DNA of 64,000 nt, taken from positions 419,521 through 483,520 of the forward strand of contig RCZF01000004.1 of NCBI GenBank assembly GCA_006438735.1. Direction: 5' to 3'. Below the pieces are notes generated by a model, which was not told the origin of the DNA, searched no databases, and worked only from the letters and a program-made list of their open reading frames with translations. The position numbers and the translations under genes are program-made. Below are positions 60,352 to 64,000 of this stretch, piece by piece (position 1 is the stretch's first letter; the number at the start of each line of letters is the position of its first letter). Source of the stretch: Sphingomonas koreensis (GTDB taxonomy: Bacteria > Pseudomonadota > Alphaproteobacteria > Sphingomonadales > Sphingomonadaceae).

Positions 60352-62778
60352 ATGGCGATCTACCACTTCTCAGCCAAGGTGATCGGCCGCGCGAGCGGGT
60401 CGAGCGCGCTTGCGTCGGCGGCTTACCGATCGGCGTCGCGCCTGTATGACGACCGGCTTGGGCGCACCCACGACTTCACGAACAAGGCCGGCGTCGTTCA
60501 CTCGGAAGTGATGCTGCCGGACGGCACACCGGAACGGCTCGACGACCGCTCGACCTTGTGGAATGAAGTCGAGAGCGCCGAGGTCCGCCGCGACGCGCAG
60601 CTTGCGCGCGAGATCGAGTTCGCCATCCCGCGCGAGATGACGAAAGAGCAGGGGATCGTGCTGGCGCGCGACTTCGTTCGGGAAGAGTTCGTGGCGCGCG
60701 GCATGATCGCCGACGTCAATGTGCATTGGGACAAAGGCGCAGACGGAGAGCCGAAACCGCATGCACATGTCATGCTGACGATGCGCGAGGTAGGCGAGTG
60801 CGGGTTCGGCGCGAAGGTGCGCGACTGGAACCGCACCGACCTGTTGGAGCATTGGCGCGGCGCTTGGGCGACTCATGCAAACGCGCGCATGGCCGAGCTC
60901 GGCATCGAGGCGCGGATCGACCATCGCAGCTTCGAGGCGCAAGGGATCGAGCTCGAACCACAGCACAAGATTGGCCCAGCCGGCGCGCGGCGGCTGGAGC
61001 GCGGCGAGGAGGCCGAGCGCGCGGCCGATCATATCGAGATCGCGCGGCGCAATGGCGCAGCGATTGTCGCGCGGCCCGAGATCGGTCTCGACGCGATTAC
61101 CCATCAGCAATCGACCTTCACTGTCCGCGACATGGCGCGGCTGGCGCACCGGCATTCCGACGGGAAGGAACAGTTCGACCAGGTGCTCGGTGCGATGCGC
61201 GGTTCCGATCAGCTTGTCGCGCTAGGGCGCGACGGCACGGGCCAGGACCGGTTCACGACGCGCGGCATGATCGAGGTGGAGCTGAAGCTCGCGCGCTCCG
61301 CCGATGTGCTCGAACGATCGGGCCATTCTGTTGCCGAACGACACGTCGAACGGGCGCTTACGTCTGCGAGCGACAACGGCCTTGTGCTTTCCGGCGAGCA
61401 GCAAGCGGCACTGCGCCATGTTACCGGCGCGCGCGATCTCGGGCTCGTCATCGGCTATGCGGGTGCCCGTGACGACGTGCGGATGCTCAATGAGATGGCC
61501 CGCGATGCCCTGAAACAATCTGGGCAGCTCGACGCCGAAATCACCGTCGAAGCCGCGCGCGGCGAGCGGTTGATGGCACCGGGCGAGCGCATCATCTTCC
61601 TCAAGAATGACCGCGACCTCGACGTCAAGAACGGCACGCTTGCCACGATCGAACGGCTTGATCCGACGCGGATCGAGGCGCGGCTCGACGATGGGCGCAC
61701 GGTTGGGTTCGACACCAAGAATTATGCCGAGATCGACCATGGCTACGCCACTACGATCCACAAGGCGCAGGGCATTACCGTCGACCGCGCGCATGTGCTG
61801 GCTACGCCAGGGCTCGACGCGCATTCCAGCTATGTGGCGCTCAGTCGCCACCGGCAGGAAGTGCAGCTCCATTATGGACGCGATGACTTCGCATCGCCCG
61901 AGCAGCTGGCAAGGACGCTCGGGCGGGAGCGGGCCAAGGATACCACCCTCGATTATGCCCAGGCCCGCGACCGGTTCGTCGATGAGCGGGGCTATCGCAG
62001 CGTGCTTGAGTCAATCGCCGAGCAAAGCGGCGGCCAGACAGAACTTAGTCGCAATCCTTTCGCTGGCCTCAACCTTGGGCGCAACAACGATCAGGCGAGG
62101 GGCCTCACGTCTGATTCCTTCAAGGGTCTGCGGCTGGGCCGCGCCAACGCCGAAGCCGTGTCGCAACCCGCGCCGCTCGACCGCGCCGTGCAGGCTTACG
62201 CAAAGTCGCTGGAGGATGTGCAAGCGATGGAGCACCAGGGCTTGAAGCCGCTTGTCTGGCAGCAGAACGCATTTGCTCAGGCGCGGGACGCTTTGGACGG
62301 CGTGCGTGCCGATGGCCATGCTGACCTCTCGGCAGCCATCGCTCGCGATCCGGCCCTCATCACTGAGTCCGCCGGCGGCCGCACCGCTCGCGCGATCACG
62401 GCCATGCAGCTGGAGGCGGAGGTGCGCACCAATCCCGAGCTGCGCGCCGACCGATTTGTTACCCAGTGGCGTCAGCTGAGCGAACAGCGGGATCGCCTGT
62501 CCGGCTGGCAGCAGGAGGAAGCCCGGGAAGGGGTGGAGATGCGCATGCGCGCGCTCGCCAAGGGGCTGGCGCAAGACCCGGCACTCGACCGCGCGCTCGT
62601 GGCGCGGCGCGCCGAGCTTGGGCTCGGACCGCGCCAGGCACTTGAATGGAGCCCCGGCAGCCGCACCGGCGATATCGGTCGCGAGTTGGCCAGCCCCGTC
62701 CGGGGTCAATCGGTTGGACAGGCGCTAGTTGAAACGCTCGGCAAGGGCCGCAGCCGTGACGCCGGGCTTAGTTTGTAA
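60352..62778 (+). CDS. traA: Ti-type TraA relaxase with internal in-frame deletion of the helicase ATPase core
   Basis: MOBQ-type relaxase fused to an SF1 helicase, 808 residues here against roughly 980-1000 for the family. The relaxase part (residues 1-250) is intact: LASAAYRSASRLYDDRLGRTHDF includes the catalytic Tyr region, and KPHAHVMLTMREV is the metal-binding HxH motif. The helicase begins normally but LGLVIGYAG (residue 371) jumps to ARDDVRMLNEMARDAL: Walker A GK(S/T), Walker B and motif III are missing, while motifs V and VI (ATTIHKAQGITVDRAHVL, YVALSRHR) remain. It should nick oriT but not unwind DNA. Confidence 0.9.
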   Translation: MAIYHFSAKVIGRASGSSALASAAYRSASRLYDDRLGRTHDFTNKAGVVHSEVMLPDGTPERLDDRSTLWNEVESAEVRRDAQLAREIEFAIPREMTKEQGIVLARDFVREEFVARGMIADVNVHWDKGADGEPKPHAHVMLTMREVGECGFGAKVRDWNRTDLLEHWRGAWATHANARMAELGIEARIDHRSFEAQGIELEPQHKIGPAGARRLERGEEAERAADHIEIARRNGAAIVARPEIGLDAITHQQSTFTVRDMARLAHRHSDGKEQFDQVLGAMRGSDQLVALGRDGTGQDRFTTRGMIEVELKLARSADVLERSGHSVAERHVERALTSASDNGLVLSGEQQAALRHVTGARDLGLVIGYAGARDDVRMLNEMARDALKQSGQLDAEITVEAARGERLMAPGERIIFLKNDRDLDVKNGTLATIERLDPTRIEARLDDGRTVGFDTKNYAEIDHGYATTIHKAQGITVDRAHVLATPGLDAHSSYVALSRHRQEVQLHYGRDDFASPEQLARTLGRERAKDTTLDYAQARDRFVDERGYRSVLESIAEQSGGQTELSRNPFAGLNLGRNNDQARGLTSDSFKGLRLGRANAEAVSQPAPLDRAVQAYAKSLEDVQAMEHQGLKPLVWQQNAFAQARDALDGVRADGHADLSAAIARDPALITESAGGRTARAITAMQLEAEVRTNPELRADRFVTQWRQLSEQRDRLSGWQQEEAREGVEMRMRALAKGLAQDPALDRALVARRAELGLGPRQALEWSPGSRTGDIGRELASPVRGQSVGQALVETLGKGRSRDAGLSL

Positions 62779-62789
62779 GGAAGAGAACA

Positions 62790-63515
62790 ATGGACCAGCA
62801 GCTCATCCAAACGCAGCCCGACAGTGACGGTGATGCCTTGGCAGCCTTCGAGCGGATGGGCCGTCAGCTTGCCATGCTCACCGCCGCCGTCGAAGGCTTT
62901 GCGGCAAGGCAAGCGCGCATCGAGCAGCGCGATTACACGCAGGATTTGGCGCAGCTAACTGAGCGGCATGACAAGGTCGAAGCCGCCATACGCACGCTCG
63001 CCAGCCGCCCTGGCGTCCAGCTCACGCCGAGCAGCCTTGCGGAGGGGATTGCCAAGGCATCGGTCCAGTTACGGGCACCCGAACAGGCAGCGCTTGCTGC
63101 CGCAAGGGCCGCAATGAACGAAGCGTCCGGCGCAATGACGAACGTCGTGGTTGCAGCCCGCAGTAGGGCTGATCAGCGGGACGCGATCATTTGGGCAGCG
63201 GTTATCGCCACTGGCGTTACCATGCTGTTCTTCATCTTCGCGCCGCTGCTCATCGGCAAACTGTGGCCGGCAGTGGCGGAGGACCGCGCTGCCGCCATTC
63301 TCAACAAAAGCCGGTGGGATGCGGGCATCGAGCTGATGTCAGCCGGCGACCCAACACGCTGGCGACAGCTCGTTGATGCCGACCGCTTCCAGCGCGAGAC
63401 GGCGCAAGCGGTGTCGGCGTGCCAAAAACGCGCCGACGCGAGCAAGCGTACGGTGCGCTGCCCTATGCAGATTGAGCCAACAGTAGCCGCCTCAGGGCCG
63501 CGGTCCAATCGCTAG
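62790..63515 (+). CDS. DUF6118 family protein
   Basis: Protein of 241 residues, found next to traA in many sphingomonad elements (DUF6118). Residues 1-115 are coiled-coil-like, one membrane helix follows (IIWAAVIATGVTMLFFIFAPLLIGK, residues 131-155) and a soluble tail with two Cys residues ends the protein. Topology suggests an inner-membrane protein. A role in transfer is inferred only from the place. Starts 11 bp after traA. Confidence 0.8.
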   Translation: MDQQLIQTQPDSDGDALAAFERMGRQLAMLTAAVEGFAARQARIEQRDYTQDLAQLTERHDKVEAAIRTLASRPGVQLTPSSLAEGIAKASVQLRAPEQAALAAARAAMNEASGAMTNVVVAARSRADQRDAIIWAAVIATGVTMLFFIFAPLLIGKLWPAVAEDRAAAILNKSRWDAGIELMSAGDPTRWRQLVDADRFQRETAQAVSACQKRADASKRTVRCPMQIEPTVAASGPRSNR

Positions 63516-63560
63516 GTATCTTCCCTGGCATCCCGCTCAAGGATGGGTGTTAAGCGGAAT

Positions 63561-63576
63561 GCCCGTTTTCGGGCAG
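63561..63576 (+). terminator. TGCCCG-TTTT-CGGGCA hairpin after the DUF6118 gene
   Basis: A perfect 6-bp stem with a TTTT loop, 45 bp after the traA operon's last stop. It may terminate the transfer operon; no T-tract follows on the plus strand, so termination strength is uncertain. Confidence 0.4.
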
Positions 63577-63790
63577 CCACATCATCATTCCGCCCGTTCG
63601 TTCAGGAGCACTGACCATTTTTGGGATGGCTCATAATCATAGCGGAGGCTCGGGAATCGCGCCGGAAGGTAACGGATCAATCTGCATATCTTTCGGTGTC
63701 TAATACCAAAGAGCGCTGGTGTTGACTCATGGGGGGATTCCCAGGCTGCTGATTTTCTGATTCACCTGAGCAAGCACGAGGAGGCTTGTG

Positions 63791-64000
63791 ATGGCGTCAG
63801 CGATTGGTGTTCGATCGGACTTCACTTCAGCGGATTTGCGCCGGTATTCGCGACGATGTGATGATCCCGACCAAGTTCGGCGCTTGCTGGCTCTGGCGCT
63901 GATCTTGGACGGCGGGAGCCGTAGTGATGCGGCCAGAATGGCCGGCGTGACGCTGCAGATTGTGAGGGACTGGGTGATGCGATTCAACGCAGCCGGCCCC
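63791..64000 (+). CDS. IS630-family transposase, N-terminal part, cut by the window
   Basis: The frame from the ATG at 63791 runs open to the window end. The 70 residues seen (MASAIGVRSDFTSADLRRYSRRCDD, then DGGSRSDAARMAGVTLQIVRDWVMRFNAAGP) are the helix-turn-helix region of IS630-type transposases, which insert at TA dinucleotides. The DDE catalytic domain lies beyond the window. The left inverted repeat is probably in the 63700-63790 stretch, but I cannot fix its end. Confidence 0.8.
   Translation, partial: MASAIGVRSDFTSADLRRYSRRCDDPDQVRRLLALALILDGGSRSDAARMAGVTLQIVRDWVMRFNAAGP

Larger units (their letters stand above)
51730..64000. mobile_element. Integrative and mobilizable/conjugative element at tRNA-Thr, right end outside the window
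   Basis: From the tRNA 3' end the sequence holds a tyrosine integrase, defence and toxin genes, an AlpA-type regulator, a MucR-like regulator, traD, traC, oriT, traA, a DUF6118 gene and an IS630 start. Many genes have more mixed codon use than the flanking chromosome. No copy of the tRNA 3' end occurs to the right inside the window, so attR must lie beyond 64000 and the total size is unknown. No type IV secretion genes are visible, so I cannot say whether it transfers itself. Confidence 0.8.

Noticed and set aside
63549..63560. TTAAGCGG as a possible right attachment site copied from the tRNA 3' end
   Set aside because: Only seven to eight bases match the tRNA end and the downstream CACCA is absent, so it is not a convincing attR.

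Overview
The window is chromosomal DNA of a high-GC alphaproteobacterium, most likely a sphingomonad (Sphingomonas or a close relative). I infer this from the GC-rich codon use, the bolA / J-domain / cobS / cobT genes, the 180-kDa NAD-glutamate dehydrogenase, the TonB receptor - Sel1 - PKHD hydroxylase - PepSY iron locus, and the dispersed palindromic repeats with arms such as CCCCGCGAAGGCGGGGACCC and GCCCTGAGCTTGTCGAAGGG. No 16S rRNA or other marker is present, so the genus is an inference.

Layout, left to right. 1-3.3 kb: a cut-off APC amino-acid permease, a GNAT acetyltransferase, an EamA exporter and a vapBC toxin-antitoxin pair. 3.3-6.3 kb: ispG, an isoaspartyl peptidase and an S1/P1 nuclease. 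6.4-14.5 kb: a sugar locus on the minus strand (ABC ATPase, LacI regulator, GH144-like glucanase lipoprotein, solute-binding lipoprotein, two permeases, GH1 beta-glucosidase), tightly packed with GTGA overlaps and carrying a LacI-type operator before lacI. I infer that it takes up and degrades beta-1,2-glucan or a similar beta-glucan. 14.8-19.4 kb: DEAD-box helicase, nitroreductase, thiolase and SDR. 19.4-26 kb: a TetR-controlled RND efflux system with a perfect 16-bp palindrome in front. 26-31.5 kb: hydrolases, DUF5990, and bolA-GST-pirin divergent from a J-domain gene. 31.5-36 kb: a detoxification-type cluster (two GSTs, RibD-like reductase, two VOC proteins, DUF1428) divergent from an HxlR regulator whose start overlaps two tandem boxes. 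36-39.7 kb: cobS and cobT with a MntA/HepT toxin-antitoxin pair lodged exactly between them. 39.8-45.4 kb: an RHH protein and an iron-uptake locus with two Fur-like boxes. 45.4-51.5 kb: NAD-glutamate dehydrogenase and a PAS_5-type protein.

From a tRNA-Thr(CGU) at 51.65 kb onwards the window is a mobile element that runs past the right end. It holds a tyrosine integrase next to the tRNA, a co-oriented block of HEPN and toxin-antitoxin genes (HEPN fused to zinc ribbons; MqsRA; a two-gene DUF6883-like + HEPN module), an AlpA regulator, a cysteine-less MucR/Ros regulator, conjugation genes traD and traC, a MOBQ/Ti-type oriT nic region, a TraA relaxase whose helicase ATPase core has been cleanly deleted in frame, a DUF6118 protein and the start of an IS630 transposase.

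The strongest candidates for something not yet described are the 507-aa DUF6883-like + 182-aa HEPN pair (55.5-57.6 kb) and the HEPN-zinc-ribbon protein (53.5-54.5 kb). The truncated TraA with a nearby recognisable oriT and the invasion of the cobS-cobT operon by a HEPN/MNT module are the clearest structural oddities.
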